Shown here: in pieces, positions 11,434 through 24,204 of the stretch | How the letters are laid out: the number at the start of each line of letters is the position of its first letter | Position numbering within the stretch: the stretch's first letter is position 1 | NCBI GenBank assembly: GCA_043228905.1 | Contig: JBHGNT010000005.1 | Location: 14,322,001 to 14,386,000, forward strand | Direction of reading: 5' to 3' | Origin: Azolla caroliniana | Lineage: Eukaryota > Polypodiophyta | Length of the DNA: 64,000 nucleotides | Program-made: the position numbers and the translations under genes | Notes under the pieces: model-generated | Seen by the model: only the letters and a program-made list of their open reading frames with translations | Told to the model about the DNA's origin: nothing | Databases searched by the model: none

Positions 11434-14400
11434 TTTTGGCAGCTTTACGCTGGCCCATCCGGGCAATGCTCAACAACAATAGCGTGAAAGGGGAAACGGC
11501 GGATATGGTAATTGAACGAGCGTTACAACTTGAGTTGGATGACGAGGAGGAAAGGTTTTCTATGTCCACCTTATGACAAGCGTTACCTCAGGAGGAGGAA
11601 CGCCAATTTCGTCAAGCAATCCAGTGCACGATTTGCTTGAACTCGGGGCATTCTGCAATGGAGTGCAATATGCGAATCCACTGCCCAATCCGCCACTCGA
11701 AGGCTCACACAGTCGACCAATGCGAGTACAATATGTTAAACAGAGCCACTCCCGCAGTCCGCAGCATGGACACACAACGTCAACCACACTGGGCTGAACA
11801 AAGGAGGCAAGAAGACCGACCCCGATATAAGGATCGCAACCCGCGGGAGGACTGGTACAACTGGAATCGTCGGAATCACAATGATTCCGAGGAGGACGAC
11901 CCAGAGGACGAGGATTATTGTGGACATCCGAGTTACGCCAAAGGGGGTCGGCGCTACGAGAATCAACGACCGACAAACAAACGGGGCGGCTTCAATGGCT
12001 ATCGGGGTAAGCCATGGCAATATAGGGATCACCGGCGTTACGATGAAAGCTCGGGGGATGAGCGGCACCAGGAACAACGACAGGACCAACAATAGCCACC
12101 GCGTACGTTCCGACAAACGAGGCCGGACCGCGAAGAGCAAGTAGCACCTGGAGAGCGGCACACACCACCTAGAGCCGAGAAGGGAGAATCAAGCATCCAT
12201 TGTTTTATTTGTCAGCAACCCGGACATTATGCCACGCAATGCCCAACACGCAAGGGAAAGGGGCCCGCTGTCAATACGATTACGACGGAGGTGCAACAAG
12301 TCACGACACGCCAACAAACAAAAACGGCGGATTGGGCTGCGCAAGACGAGGTACGCCGACAAGCCCAAGCGTGGGTGGAAAAAGCAAACGCGACCAATAT
12401 GGAACGTATGCGGCAAGAGTCCGCGAACACAATGGAGCGAACAGAGAACGAAAGACCGGGTCCGGACCCCATTTGGCAGGTGTTAGCAGGCTGTGAAATA
12501 ACGTTAACCATGGAAAAATTGCTACAGCTAGTTCCACGTTTCCGCCAGACCATGGAAGCACAGGTGGCAGGCATACCCGGGGCAAGCGTCACCACAAACC
12601 TAACAGACATCAGCGATGGACCACCGGTGGTGGATCAGCACAACCCGGCTATTACAGTAATATTGCACAGACAGGAAGTTCCTGGATGCGTAATCGACGG
12701 CGGCTCAGGCGTCAATGTAATTAGCGCGAAAACTTGCGAGCAGTTAGGCATTTCCGAATGGGAGGCTGTCCATTCTGGGTCTGCATGGCAGATATCCGCT
12801 CAGTGCGACCGTTGGGGTTAATTCGCAAAATAGGCATCATCGTGGGCAGACACCGCTTCGACATCTCGGCGGTCGTCCTCGCTTTGGAGGCCCCAGGAGC
12901 GTACCCAGTGCTTCTGGGCAGACCATGGCTTCGGACAACAAATATCAAGCAAAGCTGGCAAAACGAGTGTATCAGTTTCTGGCATGGACGCACCAAGGTT
13001 CGCGTACCTACGGAAGTTAGCACGCCACAACCTAAGGGTATAACACCGTTATACGCGGAGGACATAAATATGTTGGCTGGGGTGGAGGATGCAGAATTGG
13101 AGGCGTACCTCGACGAACACCCTCAAATTATTCCGCTGTTCGAAATAGATGTCATAGCAACCGCGGCAGAATATGCCACGACCACTGTTCTCCACGACGA
13201 GCCTTACGAACCAAACCCAGAGTCCATATTGGAACTCAGTAGAGCACGGGCGACGTTCAAAAGGGAAATGGAGATTTCACGACGAGTCACCGCTTCCGCT
13301 CTCGAAGAAGTAAATGTGGGTACGGAATCGGAGCCCCCGTTCATCTCCATCGCAAAGGAATTAAGGCCGGACTAGAGAATCACGATGATCGCACTACTCA
13401 CGGAATATAAAGATGTGTTCGCTTGGGCTCACGATGACATGAAGGGGTTAGATCCCAAGTTCTATCAGCATAAGATCAATTTAGCAACTAACGCGAAACC
13501 TGTCCAGCAGCGCCGCTACCGCATGAACCCCAATTATGCAACCCGCGTGAAAGAAGAAATTGACAAGCTCCTGAAGGCAGGGTTCATACGACCAGTTAAA
13601 CAAGCGACATGGCTAAGCCCGATAGTGGTCGTCCCAAAGAAAAACGGCAAAATACGGGTATGCGTAGATTACCGAAAATTAAACGTCGTAACCATTACAA
13701 ACGCATTTCCCTTACCCTTCACCGATAGCGTGATGGACGTCGTCGCAGGCCATGAGATGTACAGTTTCTTAGATGGCTTCAGTGGGTATAACCAGGTACG
13801 CATGCACCCCGAGGACCAGGAGAAGAAGGCGTTTGTCACGGATTGGGGAGTCTATGTGGTAGTCGTCATGATGTTCGGGCTAAAGACAGCGCCGATAACA
13901 TTTCAACGAACGATTACGGAGATCTTTAGGGAGTACATTCGGTGTTTATGCAAGTTTTTCTAGACGACTTTGTGGTATATGGGGAAACAATAGACCATTT
14001 TACGCACTTACGACTGTGCCTGGAACGTTGCCTCACCGCACGCTTAAGCCTGAATCCTAGGCCACATAGTCAGCAAAGAGGGAATAGTGGTCAACCCAAA
14101 CAAAATCTCCGCGATTACGCAAGCAAAAACTCCGACAAACGCCAAATCGCTTAGCCGGTTTTTAGGACAAATACGGTGGCATAGTCGGATGATACGGTAT
14201 TTGGCGGACTTCGCCACCCCGCTACACGCTGTCGTACATAAGACTCCTTTCCAATGGACTGCAACGGAGGATAAGGCCTATGAGGCACTTAAGATAATGC
14301 TCACACAGGCTCCCGTTGTACAACCACCAGTTTGGGCGAAGCCATTCCACGTGTTCGTCGACGCCTCGGATATAGCAATAGGAAGCGCACTAATGCAGCT

Positions 14401-15066
14401 CACCGAACCAAACTGGTACATGCCAGTATACTACGCGAGTCGTAAATGGTCAGCAACAGAGCGTAACTATTCCAGAACTGAGCGGGAGGCACTAGGGATG
14501 ATATATAGCATCAATAAATTCTGACACTATTTATTAGGAAGGAAATTCACGTTCCACATGGATCATTCGGCATTATTGTATTTGGTGGAGAAACAAGCCC
14601 TGACAGGGAAATTGGCGCGGTGGATGCTGTTGCTCCAGGAATTCGATTTCGTAATTCAGCACCGACCAGGGACGCAACACGCAGTGGCGGATTTTTTGAG
14701 CAGACTCGAGAATGGAGAAATAGTACAGAAAGATGATGACGATTTTCCGGACGCCGACATCTTGCGAGTAGTGACACTTGCAGAAAAAACGGAATCCACC
14801 TTTTCGGACCGATGGCTTATGGAAATGACGTACTTTTTAACTACAGGACTGCCTCCACCACAATTACGCACGGACGAGAAGAAACGACTAGCTGTCCGAA
14901 GACGTCACTTCTGCCTCGTCGAAGGCATTTTATATCACAAAGGAAGTGATGGCATTTGGCGACGTGGGGTTCGTCAGGATGAGAAGGAAGCAGTTTTACG
15001 GGAGGCACACTGTGGCACGGTAGGCGGCCATTACGCGGGCGACGTGACAACCCGGAAAGTATGGCA
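11434..15066 (+). pseudogene. Tat-like Gypsy gag-pol 1 (gag mostly deleted)
   Basis: Most of gag is missing: the internal region starts at the gag C terminus (MVIERALQLELDDEEE). Then come two CCHC knuckles (CTICLNSGHSAMEC; one with His for Cys in CPIRHSKAH), a third (CFICQQPGHYATQC), protease with VIDGGSGVNVIS at about 12697, RT (WLSPIVVVPKKNGK; VFLDDFVVYG at about 13951), RNase H (FVDASDIAIGSALMQL) and the integrase zinc-binding start (REAHCGTVGGHYAGD). Frameshifts occur near 12770 and 13935, stops at 12093, 13372 and 14522, and a deletion near 14060 removes RT residues. At about 15066 the sequence changes to another Gypsy family. Confidence 0.88.
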
Positions 15067-15515
15067 GGCACGGATTCGACAGCTCGAGCGAAGACCAGAG
15101 GACGTGGAGCGAGCGAAGGCGAAGTTGCACGTGGCAAGGACGAAGAACAAGAGCCGGTTCGACCGAACGCACCGCATCGACTACAACCAAAGGAGATCGA
15201 AGAAGGCGACTAGGTGCTGGTGTACGACAGCAGCCTCGACAACCAGCACAAGGCGGTGCGGAAGTTCGCGAGGAGGTAGTTCGGGCCCTACGTTGTAACG
15301 AGCACAAACGACAATGGCACTTACCATCTCGCAAAGCTCGACGGGACACGGATAGCGGTGCCGGTAGCCAGGAAGAGGATCAAGGCCTTCAAGAAGCGAA
15401 ACGAAGGCGAACCAAACCCGGCAAGCGCAAGCCACGACAACGATTGGGCCGAAGCAGACAACGATTCGGAGAGTGAAGGGAGAGCGCGGGCCGGTCTTCT
15501 CCGGCAAAGGATCTA
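15067..15515 (+). pseudogene. Integrase C-terminal part of the TGTCG-family Gypsy element
   Basis: From RIRQLERRPEDVERAKAK onward this matches the C-terminal integrase of the minus-strand element at 51816-56595 (RIRQLERRPEDLEKARKM there), through VLVYDSSLDNQHK, FGPYVV and TYHLAKLDGTR. Two Trp codons have become TAG (about 15211 and 15279). The catalytic core of integrase is absent, because the piece joins directly to the zinc-binding end of the Tat-like element. Confidence 0.85.
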
Positions 15516-15540
15516 ATCTTGCGCATACCAGTGGATGCAC

Positions 15541-15557
15541 GGTTTGGTGGGGGTGGA
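15541..15557 (+). other. Polypurine tract
   Basis: GGTTTGGTGGGGGTGGA stands directly before the LTR start TGTCG. The same tract occurs on the minus strand at 51744-51760 in the related element, which supports its role as plus-strand primer. Confidence 0.8.
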
Positions 15558-16350
15558 TGTCGTGGAGAAAACCGGCCTAGGGTGGAATCGGTGAAAAAGG
15601 TGCATGAACCAGCCCTTACGCGCGAGCACAAGTATTGATAAGTTATACATAATTAGGGATAGGTCGGCTTATGTAAATATACTAGGTAGTACACATTTAT
15701 TAGCTAGGAAATCGATGTGTATCTCTGTCTGAAGGGACAGAGAATAAAGATGATGTATTCAGGATGTGACGGTCCTCCCCGGCGGCCTATAAAAGAAAGG
15801 GGAAAATGGCTGAAAGAGGTATCCCGTTTTGGGGAGGACGAAGTGTTGTCAGACTGGGAACCAAGCACTCTTCTCATTTTCCTTCATTGAGCTCTGTAAG
15901 TTTTGGTCGGTTGCCTCTACTCGAGGGAGAAGCCCGTGCGCTTCGACAAAGGCTCCACTACGTGCTGTGTAGGTGTGGGTGTTTGCGCGTGGTCGCTCAC
16001 CGACTTGCCGATTGTAATCTCGAAGAGCATTGTATTCACCTAGTTGTCTTAATCGATTCCTTGTTTGTGAGTCCTCTGCGTATTTGTGTGTGTGTCTCAG
16101 CCCCATTGTTGGCACGAAATCAGACGAGAGTGTGTCACTGTTCATTCTTCGTACATTGCCACGGTAGTCGTTGAGCCGGCAGGCACGAGTCGAGGATCGT
16201 TCACCCGGTGAGCACTGCGCACCTACTTGCCGGTAGCCGGTACTCGCCGGCCCATTGTTTCGCCTTGCTCCTCCCTCTATTTCGGGTAATCCTAAGTCTA
16301 GGGCCCCTGCAGTCCCGCCTTAGTTTCCTACACGAGAGCATAACAACACA
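15558..16350 (+). mobile_element. 3' LTR of TGTCG family (mosaic element)
   Basis: It begins TGTCGTGGAGAAAACC right after the purine tract. A TATA box (cctataaaag) lies at 15786-15795. Near the right end, agtctagggcccctgcagtc resembles the U5 motif (ctagtccaagacccc...) of other LTRs in the window. The end is placed near 16350 but is not exact. Confidence 0.65.
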
Positions 16351-16510
16351 ACACAGTGACAATCTTGTTCTCTTGCTTATGCTCTCACTCTGTCTTAGTA
16401 CTTAGCCTCATCCACCTGTTTGCGACAGCCAAAGCTAGATTGGTATCCGAAACGGAGAACCAGATTGGTATCCAAAACCAAGAGCCGAATCAGAGAGACA
16501 GATCGAATTG

Positions 16511-17292
16511 GAACTGGTAGGTCGTTAGAGGCCTACGAATCTAGCCTAGTACGTAGGAATATTTTTGGGAGTCAATGTTAGTCACTCATATGAGCATTGA
16601 AGTAGATGCTAGTACTTCTGTCAGTTCATGTAAGGACTTATATAAAAGAGCTCAAAGTGTTGTTATTTTGAATTGAGTTTATGTTGTTCTACTCTCTCTG
16701 GCTCTCTTATGTAAGGTTTCCATTAAACCTGTGTCTATATATTCTTTAGCTATCCGGACGAACCGGTTTTGTCTTAGCTTCCAGAATCGTATTCTTTTAC
16801 ATGGTATCAGAGCACGAGGGTTGAGAACCTCTGCATCCGACAAGAGATTTCCGAAAGCAAACCCTAACACCCGATAGAGAACAAAAAACAAGGATACAAT
16901 GGAACTGGTAGGTCGTTAGAGGCCTACGAATCTAGCCTAGTACGTAGGAATATTTTTGGGAGTCAGTGTTAGTCACTCATATGAGCATTGAAGTAGATGC
17001 TAGTACTTCTGTCAGTTCATGTAAGGACTTATATAAAAGAGCTCAAAGTGTTGTTATTTTGAATTGAGTTTATGTTGTTCTACTCTCTCTGGCTCTCTTA
17101 TGTAAGGTTTCCATTAAACCTGTGTCTATATATTCTTTAGCTATCCGGACGAACCGGTTTTGTCTTAGCTTCCACAATCGTATTCTTTTACATGGTATCA
17201 GAGCACGAGGGTTGAGAACCTCTGCATCCGACAAGAGATTTTCGAAAGCAAACCCTAACACCCGATAGAGAACAAAAAACAAGGATACAATG
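16511..17292 (+). repeat. 391-bp tandem duplication of Copia LTR end, PBS and leader
   Basis: Two copies (16511-16901 and 16902-17292) are nearly identical. Each holds a TATA box (acttatataaaagagc), a primer-binding site TGGTATCAGAGC (16802 and 17193), and a leader ending aaggatacaatgg. The second copy runs into the gag start. The window-internal left end of the LTR is not defined. Confidence 0.9.
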
Positions 17293-18360
17293 GACAGAGG
17301 AATGGCTAGCTCACTCCCGACGGAGAAGCTTGATAGATTCAACTACGCATCTTGGTCGTACAAGATGCACCAATACCTGTTCAGGCACGGTTACTGGAGT
17401 TATGTCGACGGAGCTAATGACATGGCACTTGATGTGGCACATAGGGACAAGCGGCAAGCAGGGAAATGTACTGCTTCGCGTCCAGTGTCGGTGATCAGTT
17501 GCTCAGCCATATCCGGGACGTCAAGACGCCAAAGGAATCTTGGGGAAACTTGAAGGTCTTCGCCGCAAGCACCACGACCCGGAAGCTACAACTCTAATAC
17601 GAGTTGAGTAATGTCCGACAGGACATGTCGGTGGCCGACTACACCGCTCGGATCAAAGACATCTACGACTCACTTGCCTCTATCAACATAATCGTCGAGG
17701 AAGATGAAATGGTGCCAGGTTTGTCTCGAGGGCCTAGCGTCAAAGTTCGGAACGTTCCGGATGGCGGTTTGTACAAGGGAGAATACACCCTCGTTTTTCG
17801 ACTTATAGTCGATTCTCCTTGTAGAGGAGAACCACGCAGGTGCGTCAACGAGCATGCACACCGATAGCAAGATGATGTACACGGAGGCGGATCGGCCCCG
17901 TGGTCGTGGTGGATGAGGCGGCTCGGCATGCAGTGGAAGCGACCGACAAGAGCTGAACTGAAGGCACAAGGATGGTGCCGACAATATTTCCAGATCCTCC
18001 ACAAGTAGGGGGAGTCAAGGCAGTGTCGGGAGCCGGCAGGAGAAGGCCGCAACGGAATGTTGGTATTGTGGTTGGAAGGGCCACAAAGAGAGTGAGTGTT
18101 GGAAGAAGCGCACCGATTCGGATAAATCCGGATCTGGCAAGACCGGACAAGGGAACCGGCAAAGCTCACACTACGTGGAAGGACCGGAAGGATTCGGTTC
18201 CGGAAATGGGCGGGCCTAACCTTTGTGATGAAACACAAGGCTAACTCAATGAAGACAAACACCTTAAAACCAAATTAGGTATGGTACGTCGATTCCGGAG
18301 CGTCAAACCATATGACAAGCCACACAGAGTGGTTTGCTTATCTACAATATATCAATGCAC
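17290..18360 (+). pseudogene. Copia gag remnant with zinc knuckle and protease start
   Basis: The frame starts at 17290 and reads LDRFNYASWSYKMHQYLF, then breaks by shifts. Later pieces include the knuckle CWYCGWKGHKESEC (about 18053) and the protease motif WYVDSGASNHMTSH (about 18281). The element stops at about 18360 without integrase or RT, so only the 5' part survives. Confidence 0.82.
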
Positions 18361-19988
18361 ATAGAAAATTGGATGATGCAAAAATCATTACTACCATTTA
18401 TGGACATTCAAGAAATTAATTATAAAATTATTCTTTGTATTTGCAAAACTATGTACAAATGTTGCTCCACATTACTCTAATTAGAAGTAGACAAGTCGTA
18501 CTTGGCAAAAAAATAGCCTAAACTGTCAAATCAACACAAATTGGGAAAGTGGCCATGTCTTAATTAGTCATATTAGAGACCAAACATACATCAACGAAGA
18601 GTACAGCCACTGGTTGTAAGAATGAAAACCTTGATGTACTAATCATAGTTAGATTGAAACGTAGGCTTGCATTATTTGTAGCACCACTAAGTGATTTCTT
18701 CATGTCGGCAAATTAAACCAAGAGAAACCATCACCATTCCTGATTTTGTTCTTGTCATGCCCAAGGACAAGGCGTTACAACCCATCATCTACTATGCACA
18801 ATGAATGAAGAGAATAGGGCTTCCATGGAAGCAAAAATGCAATTGTTGTGTGGTAGGGGTGCTTCTTGTCCGAGTGAGAGTAAAGCAACTTATCAAAACC
18901 TCAAAAACTAATGGAGAGCTCTAACTTCGTAAGTGATCCCCATGAGAGACTTCAAATGCCTCCAATTACATGGTAAAAATAATCAGTATAGTTAACAGAA
19001 ATTGGTGATCTAACATATTCACCAAGGCCTGAGTTGTGATAATTACTGAAAATTTATGAGTGGTGGTGACACAATGATTAAGTTAATGCATACACTCATA
19101 AAAATATATCATGCCCTCAAATTTTTATAATTTTCATGTGATTAGGAGAGGCCCAAAATTTGACCAAGCATATATAGAAAGAATTTGCAAATAAGAATAA
19201 TGTCCTAATAATTTTCTTCAAAGAATACAACATAATCCCTAGTATCCTTGTCTGTCTTACACATTGTAAATTGTGTAATATATTCTATGTACTAAAAGAA
19301 CAATAGAGCTAAGTGAAATAACCTGCTGCTACCTATGGCAATCATCATCTCATGCAGAAACTCAATTTTACTGAGACTTTCTTTTTCTATTCAAGTGGCA
19401 TTCCCAAGGGTCATTCATGTTTTCCCAAATTTGATTCAACTGCTGAAACTAGCATGGATGGCAGATAGAACTCGGTGAATAAAACAAACACGGCCATAGC
19501 AAGATGGATAGAGAGATATCCGGAAGAGCGGGCATGATCTACAGGTCGAAGGGAAGCCCATGGCAAGGATTGAACTTTGAGTTCTCGAAATTTTATGAAT
19601 TCAACACTACGATTTAAACCACCAAGCCAACAGCTAGACAGAGAGAGAGAGAGAGAGGGAGAGAGAGGGAGAGATTTCTAGCGTCCATGGGAGAGGCCAA
19701 TATTGACCCATGGGACCTAAGTACAGCGGTTTTGTTGATGTGTGTCTCCTTATTGAGAACTAATATTCACAGAGAGAGAGAGAGAGAGAGAGAGATTTGC
19801 ATATGAACATGAAATGAAGAAATGATATTAACAGTTCCATTTCTGATGTTACACATGGAATATGAAGAATATACTTCTCACTAACAAAGGAGACCTTAAA
19901 ATATTTCAACAGCTCTTCTCCATTGTTAAACATGATGACCAATAGATTTACATGATCTGGACGAAGTTATGAGGAACAAAAAAAACTA
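18361..19988. other. AT-rich spacer and 3' flank of TOC64; no gene seen
   Basis: No reading frame here is convincing. The right part should hold the 3' UTR of the minus-strand TOC64 gene. (GA)n tracts lie at about 19640-19672 and 19769-19796. Confidence 0.6.
19535..19632 (-). repeat. SINE-like tRNA-derived segment
   Basis: The minus strand has TGGCTTGGTGG, close to the pol III A box, and AGTTCAATCC, close to the B box, about 50 bases apart. No poly(A) tail or target duplication is resolved. Confidence 0.4.
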
Positions 19989-22900
19989 TTAAAAAATCAG
20001 CTTTTTCAGCCTCTTCACACCATCGGCAGCAGTCTTGTTCGTGGGCTCTAACACTAAAGCATACCTGAAATCTGAATCAGCACAGTACCACCAAACTAAC
20101 TAAAAGACCACTCTGACATTGATAATTGTGTAGGCTGAAAATAAAAATGATCAGTGAGTTAAGGGAACATATTAGGAAACACAAACCTTCATCAGATTCT
20201 TTGTAACAGCCCAGAAGCTCTCGAGCTGTAGCTCTTCTCAAGAAAGCTTTCACATTCTACAAGAATGTACAAAACGAAAAAAGCCAATGCAAATGTTATT
20301 TTTCTCACCATTCTAGATGATCGTTATGAAAAAGATTTAGACACCAACCTTCTTATCAAGCTCGATGGCCATTGTGCAATCAGCTTCTGCTTGGTGAAAA
20401 CTTCACATTCAATAACAAAAATCATAATATGCACCATACAATGCAAAGCCAGACATGATTTCAATGTCAAAAGAACAGAAAATCAAACAATAACATATAT
20501 AAATGCACAGAAAATTAGGGTTCAAGGCCAGATTGTGTACCTCCGCATAGCTAAATAAGCTGCCGCTCGATTGCTGTAAACAATTGCGTTTCCTTCATCA
20601 CGACGTATTGCTTCTGAATAGTATCGGACAGCAGATCTAAAATCTTTCCTTTTGAAGGCCATATTTCCCTGTAAAGTGATTAACATGCTCATCTTGGAAA
20701 CTGACATTGGTTTGCAAGATGTACTTGATTTTTGCTAGTTGAACTTTCCTTGTTAATTATTTTTTTAAATATAACTATATGTTTTCTTCCTCCCATATCA
20801 TTCAGCTTACCTTCTCTTTTGCTACCTCAGCAGCATCAGGTCTTCTTTGTTCTGTGTTGGCAATTGTAGCGCTAATTCTTTTATACACCTTGGCCTCTGA
20901 TTGCAATACTGGAAATAGCCTTGTCATGAAATCAAGCAAAAACTGGTCGGCTCCATGCTTCGCTATCAAAGAGACCGCACTCGGTAACTCATCACACCAA
21001 TCCATAGGTATGCTCACCTAGATATAGAAAGATTTGTATGGATTTGTTGTAATAATCATAAATAGAATGTTTTTTGCTTTGGTATAACAGTGCATTCTGC
21101 TTAGCTATTGACCTCACTAACGTCACAAACATACCTGGCAACTACCTGACATGCTAGCAATACTTAAAAGAGACATAATTTGCTCCTGAAGCTCTAGTTG
21201 CATGGCATCCTTTGTCCCTAGTTTCGGTGGCTGGGCTTGTACAGTAGGTATCACTAATATACCATCATTCTGTAGGAGTATTGCCAATGTCAATTTGAAG
21301 AAAATAATTTGAGAATTTGCAAAGACCGATAATATGGACACAAAATGAACATCAAAATCAAGCAAACCCATACAATATTGTCCGTCATAAATACATACAT
21401 TCCACATTCAATATCAGTGGTCTCAAATTGAAGGCCAAACTAGCAAGAATTAAAAATGAACCTAAAGTTATCAACAATAACCTCTTGAAAAGAAAATCAT
21501 TACCAGCAAAAGCTCATTCATAGCAATGCGGGCCTCATTTCTTAATTTCATCGCTTCTGACACATGCTCCAAACTGGTTTCTAAAGCTCTCTTCACTTGT
21601 TGAGAGGTTTGAATCCCAGATGCCAGCTTGACAGTTCGTATCCACTCCTCATGATTCACCTTGAATTCATGTCTGACATATTGATCGAAAACATAGGAAT
21701 TAGTACCAGAAGAACTTGTTTCTAATCGATAAACACAGTTCAATAACATGGACAAGCTTGGAAAACAATTCGATGCAAGGACGCAGCATCCATACCCTTG
21801 AAGCAATTGAAATGCATCTTTCAAAGATCTCAGAGCAGAAATTCCTCTTTGGACTTTCCCACTCTCTCCATCAACCCGAAAACAAACGAGGGACATCTTA
21901 AGACCGGAGAGTTTGGAAGCAAAATATTCACCCAGCTTTATTCTTGTTATTTTAGAACCTGAAGTATTAAAAAAACATCGACGGCACGCTGTTAAGGAAC
22001 CAGAAACCTGGAAAAGCTGTGCAATTAACATTTGAGAACACTATCGTGTACCTTGAAAGTTCTTCTCAAAGGTACTAGTGATGACTGAAAGATGTCTACT
22101 CCTATCATAATTACTCAGTATGAGATCGAAACAATCTTCCGCAATAAGAATACGCCCCGGTCGCTCAACTACAGAAAACGGCTGCGGAAGAAGAATTTGG
22201 CCAACATCTCGCAAAACCTTTGGATCCCTTGCAAACCAACCTGCAAACATTTTACTCTTAATAACACATATTATGGTCTATGTTGTTAAAGATTAAGGGC
22301 TTATGGTGCGACATAATTTCAAATACCAGCTGTATCTAGGCTTTGTGACACAGGCAGCATGCCATCGCATGTTACAACTCCATGAGATGGTCGATATCCA
22401 AGAATTCCACAATATACTGCTGGAACTCGCACCCCTCCACCAGCATCTGTACCTGTTTAATAACATATATATATATACAGGGACATAAGCATTAACCAAA
22501 ACACGCATTGAAACCAAATCATGCAAACTATTGCGTATATCATTGGACAAGTAAATTGACTCTCCAAAATTATTTCCACCCACAAGTTTAGAGTGCATAA
22601 TATTGAAATTTTACTTGACCACTTGATTTGAGATCAATTCAAATGTTGGAAGTAGCAAAGTTCTAAATATCCGTTTTAAATGCTCTTGTTGCGCCAGCCC
22701 AACTCTCTCAACAAGAGATAAAATGCTTGGCAAGATGTAAAAGTGATCTCTTCTGATGTCTATTAGACGTTATAGACTATAGGTAAACTAAGCTATAAAA
22801 GGAAACGGTTTAGTGGTAAAGCATATGCTTTATAAGCTTAAAGGCATGGGTTAACAGTCTAAACAAATGGGTCCAATGTTAGCTTCATTGTAAAAAACCA

Positions 22901-24182
22901 TTTCTATTTCAAGGTTTGAGATCATATCACGAATTACAATTAACTAATACCTCATAAAAGAATCCCAGGGTTGCAACTTGCAAGCAAATGTAGTATCACA
23001 GATTAGTTATGAAAACCAAAGAAACATCAAGCTTATTTAATGAGTTGATGACACAAACAGGGTGCGTGCTCAGATGCCGATAAGTGTTGTGTTTATATGA
23101 ACTCACCAAGTGCGAAATCAACGAGATTTGATGCGACAGCGACTGCTGAGCCACTACAACATCCACCAGCCACATGGGAGCTTGCGACTGGATTAATAGG
23201 AGATCCAAGATTCCTATTTTGTCCATTGGTGCTGGCCAAATAGAGAAACTAAGAAGGTGTCATTTAGGGTTTCTTGTTATAACAATTTGTGAGAAACATT
23301 TCTTCTTCTTCCTTTTTTTTTTTTTGGGGGGGGGGGGGGGGGATATACAAAGTAGGTTAGAGAAAAAGAAACTAGTAGAAGAAGAAGAAATTTTCTCACC
23401 TATACCCTAATTCATCCATGTATGTTTTGCCAATGCATGTAGCTCCAGCTTCAATCAGAGAGGCCACAATGGGTGCAGTACGCAATGCGGGCTGATGGGT
23501 CTCCTCCCACATACGGCACCCAAATCCCGTAACAAGACCTTCAATATCAAATCTGCAGCATACAAAAGTATACAGAAAAACTGAACACCTTAACAAACTT
23601 AAAACCCTGTAAGAAAGAGAAAAAGGTCATGGATACACTAAACTCTGAAACACCAAAGTTGATGGAAACACTAAACGAACCCCCAAAACCATGAGCATTG
23701 AGAAAGAAAATAGAGACACTCAACCTTAAATCACAAAAACCCTAAGTTACTTGAAAAACTAATTCCTAAGCTCTGAAACCCCTACAAAATACAAATAGAC
23801 AATAGAGATACAAATCCTTCATTCTTAAAACCAATTAAAGTTTAAACCCAATAAAAGAAATACAAAGGTAATAGAAAACATTAGATCCCAAATATATTAA
23901 ACCCTAAATAAAAATCCTAGATATCGTGAATTCTATAAAAGAGAGACACGGGCAGAGAGAGAGTTACACGTCTGCGATGGCAAAGGTAAGCTTGGCGAGG
24001 GGACGCAAAGGAATTGACGGACCCTCTTGGGCATGGAGCTGTAGCTGTGAAATGAAGGCCCTGAAACGATCCTCCTTCTTAGAAGAAGAAGAAGAAGAAA
24101 AGTTCTTTCGGCGAAAGACCAGAATTACACCTGTAATTCCCATCCCTATTAACACCCACAGAGTACTGCTGTTGCTGGCCAT
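19989..24182 (-). CDS. TOC64: TOC64/OEP64-type amidase-like TPR receptor, 12 exons
   Basis: The protein docks Hsp90-delivered preproteins at an organelle outer membrane. Coding exons (minus) are 24182-23968, 23552-23400, 23231-23107, 22452-22327, 22240-22052, 21958-21504, 21269-21135, 21017-20811, 20668-20541, 20400-20349, 20256-20187 and 20071-19989. All introns are GT-AG, the phases agree, and 645 residues result. Residues about 8-24 form a membrane anchor (LWVLIGMGITGVILVF). An amidase-like domain follows (FDIEGLVTGFG, GATCIGKT, VRVPAVYCGILGYRPSHG). The nucleophile position GSDTGGS of active amidases reads GTDAGGG, and the GGSSGG loop reads GGCCSGS, so catalysis is unlikely, as known for TOC64. 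TPRs close the protein, with EKGNMAF, VYSNRAAAYL and VKAFLRRATA carrying carboxylate-clamp residues. OM64, the mitochondrial paralog, is the alternative. The acceptor of exon 10 (tgtgaag) is weak but keeps the frame. Confidence 0.92.
23313..23342. repeat. T13-G17 homopolymer junction in TOC64 intron 2
   Basis: A run of 13 T is followed directly by 17 G inside the second intron. Such runs are prone to length error in assemblies. Confidence 0.85.
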
Positions 24183-24204
24183 GGCTCCAACACACGCACT
24201 GTCT

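Noticed and set aside
22800-22860. tRNA-like segment in TOC64 intron 3
   Set aside because: An A-box-like tttagtggtaaagc is present, but the B box (gggttaacag) is poor and no arms fold, so I do not annotate it.
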